Below, one piece after another: positions 51,212 through 62,641 of a DNA stretch of 64,000 nucleotides (positions are counted from its first letter, which is position 1; the number at the start of each line of letters is the position of its first letter). The stretch comes from JACQHM01 sp964535215 (GTDB lineage: Bacteria > Methylomirabilota > Methylomirabilia > Methylomirabilales > JACQHM01): positions 7,751-71,750 of the forward strand of contig CAZHST010000015.1 in NCBI GenBank assembly GCA_964535215.1, in the 5' to 3' direction. The position numbers and the translations under genes were made by a program. The notes beneath the pieces were generated by a model, which was not told the origin of the DNA, made no database searches, and was given only the letters and a program-made list of their open reading frames with translations.

Positions 51212-52393
51212 ATGACGCCGCTCGAAGGGATCAGGGTTGTTGATCTTTCAAGGATCCTGGCAGGGCCGTATTGCTCCATGTTGCTGGCCGATATGGGGGC
51301 GGAGGTGATCAAGATCGAGCCGCTTCCCACCGGGGACGAGGCCAGGAATGTGGGGCCGTTCCTGGACGGCATGAGTGCATACTTCATCAGCCTGAATCGG
51401 GGAAAAAAGAGCGTTGCCCTCAATCTGAAGGACCCCCGGGGACGGGCTGTCCTTCTCGATCTGGTCAGAAAAGCCGATATCCTCCTGGAGAACTTCCGGC
51501 CGGGGACGATGAAGCGGCTCGGCCTCGATTTCCAGACCTTACGGGAGGTGAACCCCCGGTTGATTTACGCCTCCTGCTCGGGCTTTGGCCAGACCGGTCC
51601 CTACGCCCACCGGGGGGCCTATGACATGATCATCCAGGGGATGGGAGGGATTATCAGCATTACGGGGGAGCCAGGGCGGCCGCCGGTTCGGGTAGGGACT
51701 TCCATCGCCGATTTAGGCGGCGGTCTCTTTACCACCATCGGCATCCTGGCCGCGCTTCAAGCCCGGGAGCGGACGGGGCAGGGGCAGCATGTGGACGTCA
51801 GCATGCTGGACGCCTTGGTCGCCCTCCTGGAGAACGCCATCATCCGTTATACCGTGACCGGCGAGGTCCCCGGACCTTTAGGTGCCCGGCATCCCTCCAT
51901 CACGCCCTTCGAGGTCTTCCCGGCCAGGGACGGGTACGTGGTCATGGCCGTGGGGACCAAGCTGTGGGAACCGTTCTGCCAGGCCCTCGGCCGGCCGGAA
52001 CTCTTGCAGGATCCCCGGTTCACCACCAATGCCTTACGGACCGAGCATCAGGCCGAGCTCTTCCCGCTGATCGCGGAGGCGACCCGGACGAAGACGGTGG
52101 CGGACTGGATCCGGATCATGGAGGATGCCGGGGTTCCCTGCGGCCCCATCAATACGGTGGATAAGGTCGTCGAGGACCCTCAGATCAAGGCCAGGGGGAT
52201 GATCGTCGAGATTGACCAGGGGGAGATCGGGAAAGTCCGGATAGCCGGCTTTCCCATCAAGTTCTCGATGACCCCTGGGGGTGTCCAGGGGAGGGCCCCT
52301 CGGTTAGGCGAACACACCGAGGAGGTGCTCACCGGGCTCCTTGGCTATTCAAAGGGGAGGCTCGCGGAGCTTCAGCGGGATGGTGTTGTCTGA
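51212..52393 (+). CDS. Family III CoA-transferase (CaiB/BaiF type)
   Basis: The 393-residue protein starts with LEGIRVVDLSRILAGPYCSMLLADMGAEVIKIEP, has FRPGTMKRLGLDFQTLREVNPRLIYAS, the active-site region RVGTSIADLGGGLFTTIGILAAL with the catalytic Asp, and GAPC-like DAGVPCGPINTVDKV near the C-terminus. It moves CoA between carboxylic acids, often in catabolism of aromatic or branched acids; the substrate cannot be told. The last 22 bp overlap the convergent bcp gene. Confidence 0.92.
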   Translation: MTPLEGIRVVDLSRILAGPYCSMLLADMGAEVIKIEPLPTGDEARNVGPFLDGMSAYFISLNRGKKSVALNLKDPRGRAVLLDLVRKADILLENFRPGTMKRLGLDFQTLREVNPRLIYASCSGFGQTGPYAHRGAYDMIIQGMGGIISITGEPGRPPVRVGTSIADLGGGLFTTIGILAALQARERTGQGQHVDVSMLDALVALLENAIIRYTVTGEVPGPLGARHPSITPFEVFPARDGYVVMAVGTKLWEPFCQALGRPELLQDPRFTTNALRTEHQAELFPLIAEATRTKTVADWIRIMEDAGVPCGPINTVDKVVEDPQIKARGMIVEIDQGEIGKVRIAGFPIKFSMTPGGVQGRAPRLGEHTEEVLTGLLGYSKGRLAELQRDGVV

Positions 52394-52875
52394 GAGGCCC
52401 CGGTCGCTTGGGACGCCAAGGCTTTCAGCGCGGCGATAACTTCCTCCGTGTGCCCCTGCACCTTGACCTTGGGGAACACCTTCCGCACCTTACCTGTGCT
52501 GTCAATGATGAAGGTCGTGCGGACGATACCCTTAGTCGTCTTCCCGTAGAGGGTTTTCTCCTGCCACACCCCGTACTTCTCGGCGATGGCATGGTCCGGG
52601 TCGGAGAGGAGGGGAAACGGGAGCTGATACTTGGCGATAAACCTCTGGTGAGAGGAGGGACTATCGGGGCTGATGCCGAGGACGACGGCGTTCAGCTTCT
52701 CAAACTCCTGATAGGCATCGCGAAACCCGCAGGCCTCGGCCGTGCAACCTGGGGTCATATCCTTGGGGTAGAAGTACAGGACGACGTAGCGTCCCTTAAA
52801 GTCGGAGAGTCTCACCCGGCGACCTGCGGCGTCAACCGCCGTGAACGCCGGGGCCTGCTTACCAACCTCCACCAT
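52372..52875 (-). CDS. bcp: Thioredoxin-dependent thiol peroxidase Bcp
   Basis: The 167-residue peroxiredoxin has the peroxidatic Cys 44 in YPKDMTPGCTAEACGFRD and the resolving Cys 49, the two-Cys alpha-helix arrangement of Bcp/PrxQ. A normal Cys, not selenocysteine, is used although SelB is present. It reduces peroxides with thioredoxin in the cytoplasm. It overlaps the convergent CoA-transferase gene by 22 bp. Confidence 0.95.
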   Translation of the reverse strand: MVEVGKQAPAFTAVDAAGRRVRLSDFKGRYVVLYFYPKDMTPGCTAEACGFRDAYQEFEKLNAVVLGISPDSPSSHQRFIAKYQLPFPLLSDPDHAIAEKYGVWQEKTLYGKTTKGIVRTTFIIDSTGKVRKVFPKVKVQGHTEEVIAALKALASQATGASQTTPSR

Positions 52876-52949
52876 ATCACGCCTCCCTCTGGCAGAAGTC
52901 CCCTGAGTCTCTGAATGGTCGTTTCCTCACCCTGAACCCTTGAGGGGCA

Positions 52950-53720
52950 TTACGGTAAAATGGCAAGGATGCGGGCGGGGGCGGCGGAGCTCCCTTCAAG
53001 GGGGAGGGGGGCGATGATCAGCTTGACCCCTTTGGGAGGGAGCTTGTCCAGGTTGGCCAGGCCCTCGAGGGCGACTCGCCCTGCGGCAAAGAGGAGGCGG
53101 TGAACGGGGAAATCCTGCGAGGGGCCATGGTCCACACTTAACGTGTCAATGCCGATCCCCTTGATCTTCCGGCGGTTCAGGAGGAACGTGACGGCCTCCA
53201 TCGAGAAGCCGGGGAAGTGCATGATCCCCTTCTCATCCAGGTTCCGATACCGCTCTTTCTCCCAGAAACGCCGCCCCCAGCCGGTGTAGGCCAGGACAAA
53301 GGCCCCCGAGGGGATCTTTCCGTATTTCCGTTCCCAGGCGCGGAGGTCTTCAAGGGTGAGGCGGTAATCCGGGTCCTTCTCCACTTTCCTGGTCACATCT
53401 ACCAGGATGGTGGGTCCCATCAATTGCTGGGATGGGATCCGTTCAATGGTTGGTTTGCCCTCCAGGAGGTAGGCGGGGGCCTCGAGGTGGGTCCCGAGCT
53501 CTTCGAGATCGGCGAACCGGTGGAGGGGACCCTTGGCGGGTCTGGTCAGCTCGGGCCAGGCCGGGGTCCGGCCGTTCCAGGGGTAGGTCAGGTCGAGGAC
53601 GGAGGAGGTTCCATTGATCGCCCGCTCCAGCGCCCCCGCCCACGACACCGTCGGGAGGGTGAGGAACACCATCGGCACCATCAGGGTGACCAATCGCCGG
53701 TGACGCCTGCCAGGTCCCAA
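52950..53720 (-). CDS. Exported cyclase-family (kynurenine formamidase-like) protein
   Basis: The 256-residue protein has a signal peptide (VTLMVPMVFLTLPTVSWAG) and a cyclase-family fold: VLDLTYPWNGRTPAW, the metal-site region LGTHLEAPAYL (in place of the usual GTHxDxPxH, with Glu for Asp and Tyr before the Leu), FVLAYTGWGRRF, and GIDTLSVDHGPSQDFPVHRLL. The altered metal site may change activity. It starts with TTG after GGGAGG, 3 bp after clpB, so it is read as the second gene of the clpB transcript. Confidence 0.82.
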   Translation of the reverse strand: MGPGRRHRRLVTLMVPMVFLTLPTVSWAGALERAINGTSSVLDLTYPWNGRTPAWPELTRPAKGPLHRFADLEELGTHLEAPAYLLEGKPTIERIPSQQLMGPTILVDVTRKVEKDPDYRLTLEDLRAWERKYGKIPSGAFVLAYTGWGRRFWEKERYRNLDEKGIMHFPGFSMEAVTFLLNRRKIKGIGIDTLSVDHGPSQDFPVHRLLFAAGRVALEGLANLDKLPPKGVKLIIAPLPLEGSSAAPARILAILP

Positions 53721-53723
53721 TGC

Positions 53724-56309
<2,586 letters not shown>

Positions 56310-56345
56310 CGAAGCCTCCTGATTTCCCAGCAGCCTGCGTAACCC

Positions 56346-56372
56346 ACCCCTCGGAGGATAGCATGGAGGGGT
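56346..56372. promoter_or_regulatory. Inverted repeat over the clpB promoter
   Basis: ACCCCTC (56346-56352) and GAGGGGT (56366-56372) are exact complements 13 bp apart and span the -10 box. It does not match the CIRCE element. It is a candidate operator for clpB. Confidence 0.45.
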
Positions 56373-56383
56373 CCCTCTGTCAA
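56355..56383 (-). promoter_or_regulatory. Promoter for clpB
   Basis: On the minus strand TTGACA is followed after exactly 17 bases by TATCCT, about 46 bp before the ATG at 56309. Confidence 0.6.
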
Positions 56384-56394
56384 CGCAGCCCCGT

Positions 56395-57597
56395 TTATGG
56401 AATACCAGGGGGGGTCTGGTGTCTGAGAGCCCCTTCGGGACTCTCCTGCCCTATCCGGCTAGGGAACGGAGGGGGGCTGACGGCAAAGGCGACAAGGGAG
56501 AGGAGGGTCAGGGCACTTAAGCTGATGTAGAGGTGCAGGGGGGTGAAGTGGGCCAGGGCCCAGGTGGCCAACAGGGGACCGGCCGCATTGGCCGCGAAGC
56601 GGGAGGTGTTGATGAAGCCGATGGTAGCGCCCTTCGAGCCCTCGGCCACCTCGGCAAAGATGATGGGGACCACCGCCGCGGCAAGGCCGGTCTGGAGGAC
56701 CCGGACCAGCGTGAAGGTTCCAACGGATCCGGTGAAGCCCAGGAGGATCTGGAAGAGGGAGGCCGTGAGGCCGGCGAAGGCCACCACCCCCCGCCTCCCG
56801 AACCGGGCGGCGAGCCGGCTGAACCCATAAGCCCCGAGGGCGGCCGTGATGCCGGAGGCAAAGACGATCAATCCCGCCGCCCGAATGGCCTTCTCGCCGG
56901 GGATCTCCAGGGCGGCGAGGATCTCCGGCAGGATGCTGGGGAGGAAGACGATCTGGACGGCGGTGGTGAAGCAGACCAGCCAGCCGGAGAGGAGGCGCTT
57001 CCACGAGGCTTTTGTGGGGGAGGGCCCGGGGCGGAACACGGGGGTCGGGTTCAGGCGGAGGAGGACGTGGAGGAAGGTGAGACCCATGAGGCCGCCGCCC
57101 AGGAGGAAGGTCGCCCTGAACCCTAGAAGATCGGCCGAGATGGCGCCGGCGAAGGGGCCGGTGATCTGGCCGGTGGTCATCACCGACTGGAAGAGGCCGA
57201 CGTTTTTCGTGAGGGTCCTCGCCGAGGAGGTGGAGGAGATGATGATCAGGGCCAGCGTGGAGAGGCCGCCGATGCAACCGACCAGCAGCCTCAAGATGAA
57301 CAGAAGGGGGAGGCTGGTGGTAAAGCCCATCAGGGCGATGAAGAACCCCTGGAGGAGCATCCCTGTTTCGTAGAGATGCTTGGGGCTGAACCTGCTGGCC
57401 ATGGCCCCCCAGATCGGGGCGAAGACCGTCGAGGCCACCCCCGTCACCCCCAGGATCAGACCGGTCCAGAGGAGGGTGGCCTCCCGGCCGTAGGGGCTGA
57501 CCTCCTGGATGTAGAAGGGGAGGAAGACATAGACGTAGGTCCAGGTGAAGGTCGTCACGAACTGGGTCAGGACGACGGTCCGCGTATCCTGTTCCAT
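56395..57597 (-). CDS. MFS transporter
   Basis: The 400-residue protein has about twelve membrane helices with the loop 2-3 pattern (PIWGAMASRFSPKHLYETGM) and the second-half counterpart (GFSRLAARFGRRGVVAFAG). The family fits a drug or small-molecule exporter; the substrate is unknown. Its start is directly next to the stop of atpC (the ATG overlaps that stop by one base), so it is translated with the ATPase operon. This is an odd partner and may be chance. Confidence 0.87.
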   Translation of the reverse strand: MEQDTRTVVLTQFVTTFTWTYVYVFLPFYIQEVSPYGREATLLWTGLILGVTGVASTVFAPIWGAMASRFSPKHLYETGMLLQGFFIALMGFTTSLPLLFILRLLVGCIGGLSTLALIIISSTSSARTLTKNVGLFQSVMTTGQITGPFAGAISADLLGFRATFLLGGGLMGLTFLHVLLRLNPTPVFRPGPSPTKASWKRLLSGWLVCFTTAVQIVFLPSILPEILAALEIPGEKAIRAAGLIVFASGITAALGAYGFSRLAARFGRRGVVAFAGLTASLFQILLGFTGSVGTFTLVRVLQTGLAAAVVPIIFAEVAEGSKGATIGFINTSRFAANAAGPLLATWALAHFTPLHLYISLSALTLLSLVAFAVSPPPFPSRIGQESPEGALRHQTPPGIP

Positions 57598-58025
57598 TAG
57601 CGGCCTTTAGAGGCCACCGAGAGGCGGGTCAGGGCCCGCTGGAGGGCGCCCTGGGCCCTGGCGAAATCAATCGTCTCATCCCCCCGGCTCCAGCGGCTTA
57701 AGCGTTCCTCCGCCCGTCTCCGGGCCGCCTCGGCCCGCTCGACGTCAATCTCCTCCGCCCGCTCTGCCACATCGGCCAGGATGATCACCTTATCGGGCCG
57801 GACCTCGGCGTAGCCCCAGCTTACCGCCAGATGCCGCTCCTCCCGTCCTTTCCGGTAGGTCAGCTCGCCGATCTTTAACGTGGTGATGAAAGGCAGGTGG
57901 CCGGGGAGGACCCCGAAATACCCCTCGCTTCCCGGGGCGACGACCTCGTCCACCTCTTCACTCACCATGAGCCGCTGGGGCGTCACCACCTCCAACAGCA
58001 ACTTCCGTGGGATCTCGAGAGCCAT
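57597..58025 (-). CDS. atpC: F1 ATPase epsilon subunit
   Basis: The 142-residue protein has the beta-sandwich domain (LLLEVVTPQRLMVSEEVDEVVAPGSEGYFGVLPGHLPFITTL) and the C-terminal helices (ERAEAARRRAEERLSR). It links gamma to the c-ring and damps ATP hydrolysis. It closes the atp gene set; the gap to atpD carries GCTGA heptamers. Confidence 0.95.
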   Translation of the reverse strand: MALEIPRKLLLEVVTPQRLMVSEEVDEVVAPGSEGYFGVLPGHLPFITTLKIGELTYRKGREERHLAVSWGYAEVRPDKVIILADVAERAEEIDVERAEAARRRAEERLSRWSRGDETIDFARAQGALQRALTRLSVASKGR

Positions 58026-58045
58026 GATGACAATCGGCGTTCAGA

Positions 58046-58073
58046 GGCTGATCGCTGACGGTTGATGGCTGAC
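58046..58073. repeat. Tandem heptamers, GCTGA family, between atpD and atpC
   Basis: Four units GGCTGAT, CGCTGAC, GGTTGAT and GGCTGAC lie back to back (pattern NGCTGAY) between atpD and atpC, a little upstream of atpC. Confidence 0.65.
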
Positions 58074-58081
58074 AGCGTTTT

Positions 58082-59503
58082 CTACTTCCCGGCTTTCAGC
58101 CGCTCCGCCTTCTCCTTCGCCTCGTCAATGGTCCCCACCATGTAGAAGGCCTGCTCCGGGAGATCGTCGCATTTGCCCTCGACCAACTCCTTGAAGCCCT
58201 TGATCGTATCCTTGACCGTTACGTAGCGGCCTGGGATCCCCGTGAACTGCTCGGCGACGAAGAAGGGCTGGGAGAGGAAGCGCTGGATCTTCCTCGCCCG
58301 GGAGACGATCAGCCGGTCCTCCTCGGAAAGCTCCTCCATCCCCAGGATAGCGATGATGTCCTGGAGGTCCTTGTACCGCTGGAGGATCTTCTGGACGGTC
58401 CGGGCTACCTGGTAATGCTCCTCCCCAACGACCCGGGGGTCCAGGATCCGGGAGGTGGAGGCCAGCGGATCCACCGCCGGGTAGATCCCCAGCTCGGCGA
58501 GCTGCCGGGAGAGGACCGTGGTCGCATCCAGATGGGCAAAGGTCGTCGCGGGGGCCGGATCCGTGATGTCATCGGCCGGGACGTAGATGGCCTGGACGGA
58601 GGTGATCGAACCCCTTTTCGTCGAGGTGATCCGCTCCTGCAGCTCGCCCATCTCCGTCCCGAGGGTCGGCTGGTAGCCGACGGCCGAGGGCATCCGTCCC
58701 AAGAGGGCCGAGACCTCGGAACCCGCCTGGGTGAAGCGGAAGATGTTGTCAATGAAGAGGAGCACATCCTGCCCTTCCACATCCCGGAAGTACTCGGCCA
58801 CCGTCAAGCCCGTTAGACCGACCCGGAGCCTGGCCCCCGGGGGCTCCGTCATCTGGCCGTAGATCAGGGCCACCTTCGGGAGGACGCCGGAGTGTTTCAT
58901 CTCGAGCCAGAGGTCGTTTCCCTCCCGGGTCCGCTCCCCCACGCCGCTGAAGACCGAGATGCCGCCATGCTGCATGGCGATGTTATGGATCAGCTCCATG
59001 ATGACAACGGTCTTCCCCACACCGGCCCCGCCGAAGAGACCGGTCTTCCCACCCCTGGTGTAGGGTTCCAGCAGATCCACGACCTTGATCCCCGTCTCCA
59101 GCATCTCGACCTTCGTCTCCTGCTCTTCAAAGGGCGGGGCGGGGCGGTGGATTGGATAATAGGTGTCGGCCTCAATGGGGCCCTGCTTATCCACCGGCTC
59201 ACCGATGACGTTCATGATCCGGCCAAGGGTCGCCCGCCCGACGGGGACGGTGATCGGGGTCCCCGTGTCCACCACCTTCATCCCACGCTTGAGGCCATCG
59301 GTGGCGGCCAGGGCAATGGTCCGGACCCGGCTCTCACCCAGGTGCTGGGCCACCTCCAGGACCAGCCTCTGGCTGTAGGAAAAAATATCCGTGATCTTTT
59401 GGTCGGGGACCTCCAAGGCGTTGTAGATGGCCGGGAGCTTCCCCGGCGGAAACTCGCAGTCCACCACCGGTCCGATGACCTGGACGATCCTGCCTTCGTT
59501 CAT
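58082..59503 (-). CDS. atpD: F1 ATPase beta subunit
   Basis: The 473-residue protein has the catalytic P-loop GGAGVGKTVVIMELI, the GVGERTREGNDLW and the LLFIDNIFRFTQAGSEVS segments, and the beta-type start GRIVQVIGPVVDCEFPP. It carries the ATP-making sites. All catalytic residues look intact. A heptamer array of the TTGAAC family lies before it, between atpG and atpD. Confidence 0.98.
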   Translation of the reverse strand: MNEGRIVQVIGPVVDCEFPPGKLPAIYNALEVPDQKITDIFSYSQRLVLEVAQHLGESRVRTIALAATDGLKRGMKVVDTGTPITVPVGRATLGRIMNVIGEPVDKQGPIEADTYYPIHRPAPPFEEQETKVEMLETGIKVVDLLEPYTRGGKTGLFGGAGVGKTVVIMELIHNIAMQHGGISVFSGVGERTREGNDLWLEMKHSGVLPKVALIYGQMTEPPGARLRVGLTGLTVAEYFRDVEGQDVLLFIDNIFRFTQAGSEVSALLGRMPSAVGYQPTLGTEMGELQERITSTKRGSITSVQAIYVPADDITDPAPATTFAHLDATTVLSRQLAELGIYPAVDPLASTSRILDPRVVGEEHYQVARTVQKILQRYKDLQDIIAILGMEELSEEDRLIVSRARKIQRFLSQPFFVAEQFTGIPGRYVTVKDTIKGFKELVEGKCDDLPEQAFYMVGTIDEAKEKAERLKAGK

Positions 59504-59547
59504 CTCCTTACCTCACCTTTGAGAGGGTTCAAGGTGTAGGGTGGAAC

Positions 59548-59582
59548 TTTGAACGTTGAACCTTGAACGTTGAACTTTGAAC
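59548..59582. repeat. Tandem heptamers, TTGAAC family, between atpG and atpD
   Basis: Five exact 7-bp steps read TTTGAAC, GTTGAAC, CTTGAAC, GTTGAAC and TTTGAAC, preceded by a diverged unit GTGGAAC. They fill most of the spacer. Confidence 0.85.
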
Positions 59583-59589
59583 AAGGCCG

Positions 59590-60468
59590 TTAACTGCCTC
59601 GGGTTTTTCTGAGGGCCTCGGCCCCGCCGACAATGTCCATCAGCTCCTTCGTGATCCGCTCCTGGCGTGCCTTGTTGTACTGGATGGTCAACAGCTCGAT
59701 CATGTCCTGGGCGTTCTTGGTCGCGGCGTCCATGGCCGTCATCCTGGCCCCGTACTCGGCCGCCAGGGACTCCATCAGGGCCCGGTAAACCTGGACCTCC
59801 ACGTGCTTCGGAAGGAGCCGTTCCAGGACGATCGTGGGGGAGGGCTCGTAGATGAAACCAACGGGGGCCATATCGGGAGGAGGGGGCATCGGCTCGATGG
59901 GGAGAAGCCGCTCCACCTGAACCCGCTGGACGGTGGGGGATTTGAATTCGTTGTAGATGAGGAGGACCTCGTCGTACTCCTCCTCGGTGTAGGCCTTCAC
60001 CAGCTCCCTCCCGATCATCGCGGCATGCTCGTAGGCAAGGCCGTCGAGGAAGCCCGCATGCTCCGAGTGGATGTGGAACTCGCCCCTCCGACGGCGGTAG
60101 TACTCCCGCACCTTGCGCCCGATGGTGATGAGGGAGAAGGTGACCTCCTTGGCCCCCTGGAGGATCTCCAGCGATCGTCGGATGACGTTGGCGTTAAAGG
60201 CCCCGCAGAGGCCCCGGTCGGCGCTGATGACGACCAGGAGCTTCTTCCCCGTCTCCCGGCGCTTCAGAAGGGGATGGCGCTCCGGGTCCGAGCGGAGGGC
60301 GAGGCTGGAGAGGACCTCCTGCATCTTGTAGGCGTAAGGCCTGGCCTGTTGGATCCGCTCCTGGGCCCGCCGAAGCTTCACGGCGGCCACCAGCTTCATG
60401 GCCCGCGTGATCTTCTGCGTTCCCTCGACGCTTCTGATCCGCCGTCTGATGTCTCGTAAGGTTGCCAT
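59590..60468 (-). CDS. atpG: F1 ATPase gamma subunit
   Basis: The 292-residue protein has the N-terminal helix ATLRDIRRRIRSVEGTQKITRAMKLVAAVKLRRAQ, the middle LLVVISADRGLCGAFNANVIRR and the C-terminal helix RMTAMDAATKNAQDMIELLTIQYNKARQERITKEL. It is the central rotor. No ribosome site precedes its ATG; the sequence there is a heptamer array, which is unusual for an abundant protein. Confidence 0.97.
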   Translation of the reverse strand: MATLRDIRRRIRSVEGTQKITRAMKLVAAVKLRRAQERIQQARPYAYKMQEVLSSLALRSDPERHPLLKRRETGKKLLVVISADRGLCGAFNANVIRRSLEILQGAKEVTFSLITIGRKVREYYRRRRGEFHIHSEHAGFLDGLAYEHAAMIGRELVKAYTEEEYDEVLLIYNEFKSPTVQRVQVERLLPIEPMPPPPDMAPVGFIYEPSPTIVLERLLPKHVEVQVYRALMESLAAEYGARMTAMDAATKNAQDMIELLTIQYNKARQERITKELMDIVGGAEALRKTRGS

Positions 60469-60475
60469 CTCGGAA

Positions 60476-60524
60476 GTTCAAAGTTCAAGGTGCAAAGTTC
60501 AACGTACAAGGTGTAACGTCTAAA
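60476..60524. repeat. Tandem heptamers, TTGAAC family (inverted), between atpA and atpG
   Basis: Seven 7-bp steps (GTTCAAA, GTTCAAG, GTGCAAA, GTTCAAC, GTACAAG, GTGTAAC, GTCTAAA) occupy the spacer. They are the complement of the 59548-59582 unit, so one family sits in both spacers in opposite orientation. Confidence 0.8.
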
Positions 60525-60542
60525 CCTTGAACCTTGCACTGT

Positions 60543-62063
60543 TTACTTCGTGAGGAACTCCGCCTTGCACTCCCGGATGGCCGTGTCCATCTTGGCCCGG
60601 AGCTCATCGCTGATCTCCTTCTTCTCCCGGAGCTCCTGGAAGATGCTGGGGTATTTGGCCTCCACAAACCGGTACAGCCCTTCCTCGAAGGGCCGGATGG
60701 CCTCAAGAGGCATGTCGTCCAGGTGCCCAGCCGTCCCGGCGTAGATGATCAGGATCTGCTTTTCGACCGGGAGCGGCTGATACTGGTCCTGCTTCAGGAC
60801 CTCCACCATCCGCTCCCCCCGGGCGAGCTGGGCCTGGGTGGCTTTATCCAGCTCCTGGCCGAACTGGGCAAAGGCGGCCAGCTCCCGGTACTGGGCCAGA
60901 TCGAGCCGTAAGCGCCCCGCCACCTGCCGCATGGCCTTGATCTGGGCGCTCCCCCCGACCCGGGAGACCGAGAGGCCCACGTTGATGGCCGGGCGGATGC
61001 CGGCGTAGAAGAGGTCCGTTTCGAGATAGATCTGGCCGTCGGTGATGGAGATGACGTTGGTCGGGATGTAGGCGGAGACATCGCCCAACTGGGTCTCGAT
61101 CAGGGGAAGGGCGGTCAGGGATCCCCCGCCCAGCTCATCGTTCAGCTTCGCCGCCCGTTCCAGGAGCCGGGAGTGGAGGTAGAAGACATCGCCGGGGTAG
61201 GCCTCCCGCCCCGGGGGCCTTCTTAAGAGGAGGCTAAGCTGACGGTAGGCCTGGGCATGCTTCGAGAGGTCGTCGTAGACGACCAAGGCATGCTGGCCCT
61301 TATCCCGGAAGTATTCGCCCATGGCGCATCCGGCATAAGGGGCGATGTACTGGAGGGGGGCCGGGTCTGAGGCCGTGGCCGAGACCACCGTGGTGTAGGC
61401 CATGGCCCCATGATCCTCCAGGGTCTTCACCACCCGGGCGACGGTGGAACGCTTCTGACCGATGGCGACGTAGATGCAGAAGACCCCCTGGCCCTTCTGG
61501 TTGATGATCGTGTCCACGACGATGGCCGTCTTCCCCGTCTGCCTGTCACCGATGATCAGCTCCCGCTGACCCCTCCCGATCGGGATCATGGAGTCAATGG
61601 CCTTGATCCCGGTCTGGAGCGGCTCCTTGACCGGAAGACGGTCCACGACGCCGGGGGCATAGCGCTCGATGGGCTTGAACTCCCGGGCGTGGATCGGGCC
61701 CTTCCCGTCAATGGGCTGGCCCAGGGCGTTCACGACCCGGCCGATCAGGGCCTCGCCCACAGGGACCTGGGCGATCCTGCCCGTCCGCTTCACCAGATCC
61801 CCTTCCTTGATGTGGGTGTCCTCCCCCATGAGGACGGCCCCCACGTTGTCCTCCTCCAGGTTCAGGACGATGCCGTAGATCTCATGCGGGAACTCCAGGA
61901 GCTCGCCGGCCATGGCGTTTTCCAGGCCGTAGATCCTGGCGATCCCGTCCCCCACCTCAATGACGGTCCCTACCTCGGCCACATCAACGGCGACCTGGTA
62001 CCCCTGGAGTTGACGCCTGATCAGCTCGCTGATCTCTTCTGCCTTAATCTGGACCATCATCAC
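60543..62063 (-). CDS. atpA: F1 ATPase alpha subunit
   Basis: The 506-residue protein has the alpha P-loop GDRQTGKTAIVVDTIINQ, the YVAIGQKRSTVARVV segment and the alpha-type opening VGDGIARIYGLENAMAGELLEF. It holds the non-catalytic nucleotide sites. Three start codons follow one another; the third (ATG at 62057) gives the best spacing from AAAGGGGTG. Confidence 0.97.
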   Translation of the reverse strand: MMMVQIKAEEISELIRRQLQGYQVAVDVAEVGTVIEVGDGIARIYGLENAMAGELLEFPHEIYGIVLNLEEDNVGAVLMGEDTHIKEGDLVKRTGRIAQVPVGEALIGRVVNALGQPIDGKGPIHAREFKPIERYAPGVVDRLPVKEPLQTGIKAIDSMIPIGRGQRELIIGDRQTGKTAIVVDTIINQKGQGVFCIYVAIGQKRSTVARVVKTLEDHGAMAYTTVVSATASDPAPLQYIAPYAGCAMGEYFRDKGQHALVVYDDLSKHAQAYRQLSLLLRRPPGREAYPGDVFYLHSRLLERAAKLNDELGGGSLTALPLIETQLGDVSAYIPTNVISITDGQIYLETDLFYAGIRPAINVGLSVSRVGGSAQIKAMRQVAGRLRLDLAQYRELAAFAQFGQELDKATQAQLARGERMVEVLKQDQYQPLPVEKQILIIYAGTAGHLDDMPLEAIRPFEEGLYRFVEAKYPSIFQELREKKEISDELRAKMDTAIRECKAEFLTK

Positions 62064-62095
62064 CCCTTTGAAAAGCTGGAAAGGCTTCTTTACCT

Positions 62096-62641
62096 TTAAG
62101 AAGCCCTCAAGAGCTGTTCCCGGATCTTTGTGAGCCTGGACCGTAACGTTCCGTCGTACACCGTGCTTTTGAGCTGGACCTTTAACCCTCCCAGGAGGGA
62201 GGGATCCACCCGCTCGTCGAGGTAGACCCTCTTCCCGGTGAGGAGGGTGAACTGCTCGATGACCTGCTGCCGTTCCCAGTCGGCCAGGGGGACGGCTGAG
62301 GTCACGACGGCCTTCACCCGATTGAGCCGCTCGTCAGCCATCTCCTCGTAGGTCCTGAGGATGCCTGAGAGCAGTGGGATCTCCCCCTTTTCCAGGAGGA
62401 ACTCGAGGAAGCTTCGGACGACAGGGGAGAGATCGAGACGCTCCGCCAGCGGGTCAAGGACCTCTTTCTTGTCCTCCAACCGGATGGCTGGATTCCGGAA
62501 GAAGGTCAAGAGGTCCGGGTTTGTGGTGAGGATCTCGGCGAAGCCTCGAAGCTCGTCTCCAACCTCTTGAAGGGCCCCGCTCTTCTCGGCCACCTCGACC
62601 AGGGCCCGGGCATAACGCTTCGAGGAGACTCGCCCCCTCAT
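62096..62641 (-). CDS. atpH: F1 ATPase delta subunit
   Basis: The 181-residue protein has the delta N-terminal helical domain (RYARALVEVAEKSGALQEVGDELRGFAEIL) and the C-terminal LGGLKVQLKSTVYDGTLRSRLTKIREQLL motif. It joins the peripheral stalk to the F1 head. Its ATG overlaps the atpF stop by 4 bp. Confidence 0.96.
   Translation of the reverse strand: MRGRVSSKRYARALVEVAEKSGALQEVGDELRGFAEILTTNPDLLTFFRNPAIRLEDKKEVLDPLAERLDLSPVVRSFLEFLLEKGEIPLLSGILRTYEEMADERLNRVKAVVTSAVPLADWERQQVIEQFTLLTGKRVYLDERVDPSLLGGLKVQLKSTVYDGTLRSRLTKIREQLLRAS

Noticed and set aside
56310..56394. CIRCE or sigma-32 heat-shock element before clpB
   Set aside because: The inverted repeat does not match TTAGCACTC-N9-GAGTGCTAA, and no CTTGAA/CCCCAT pair at the right spacing is present.
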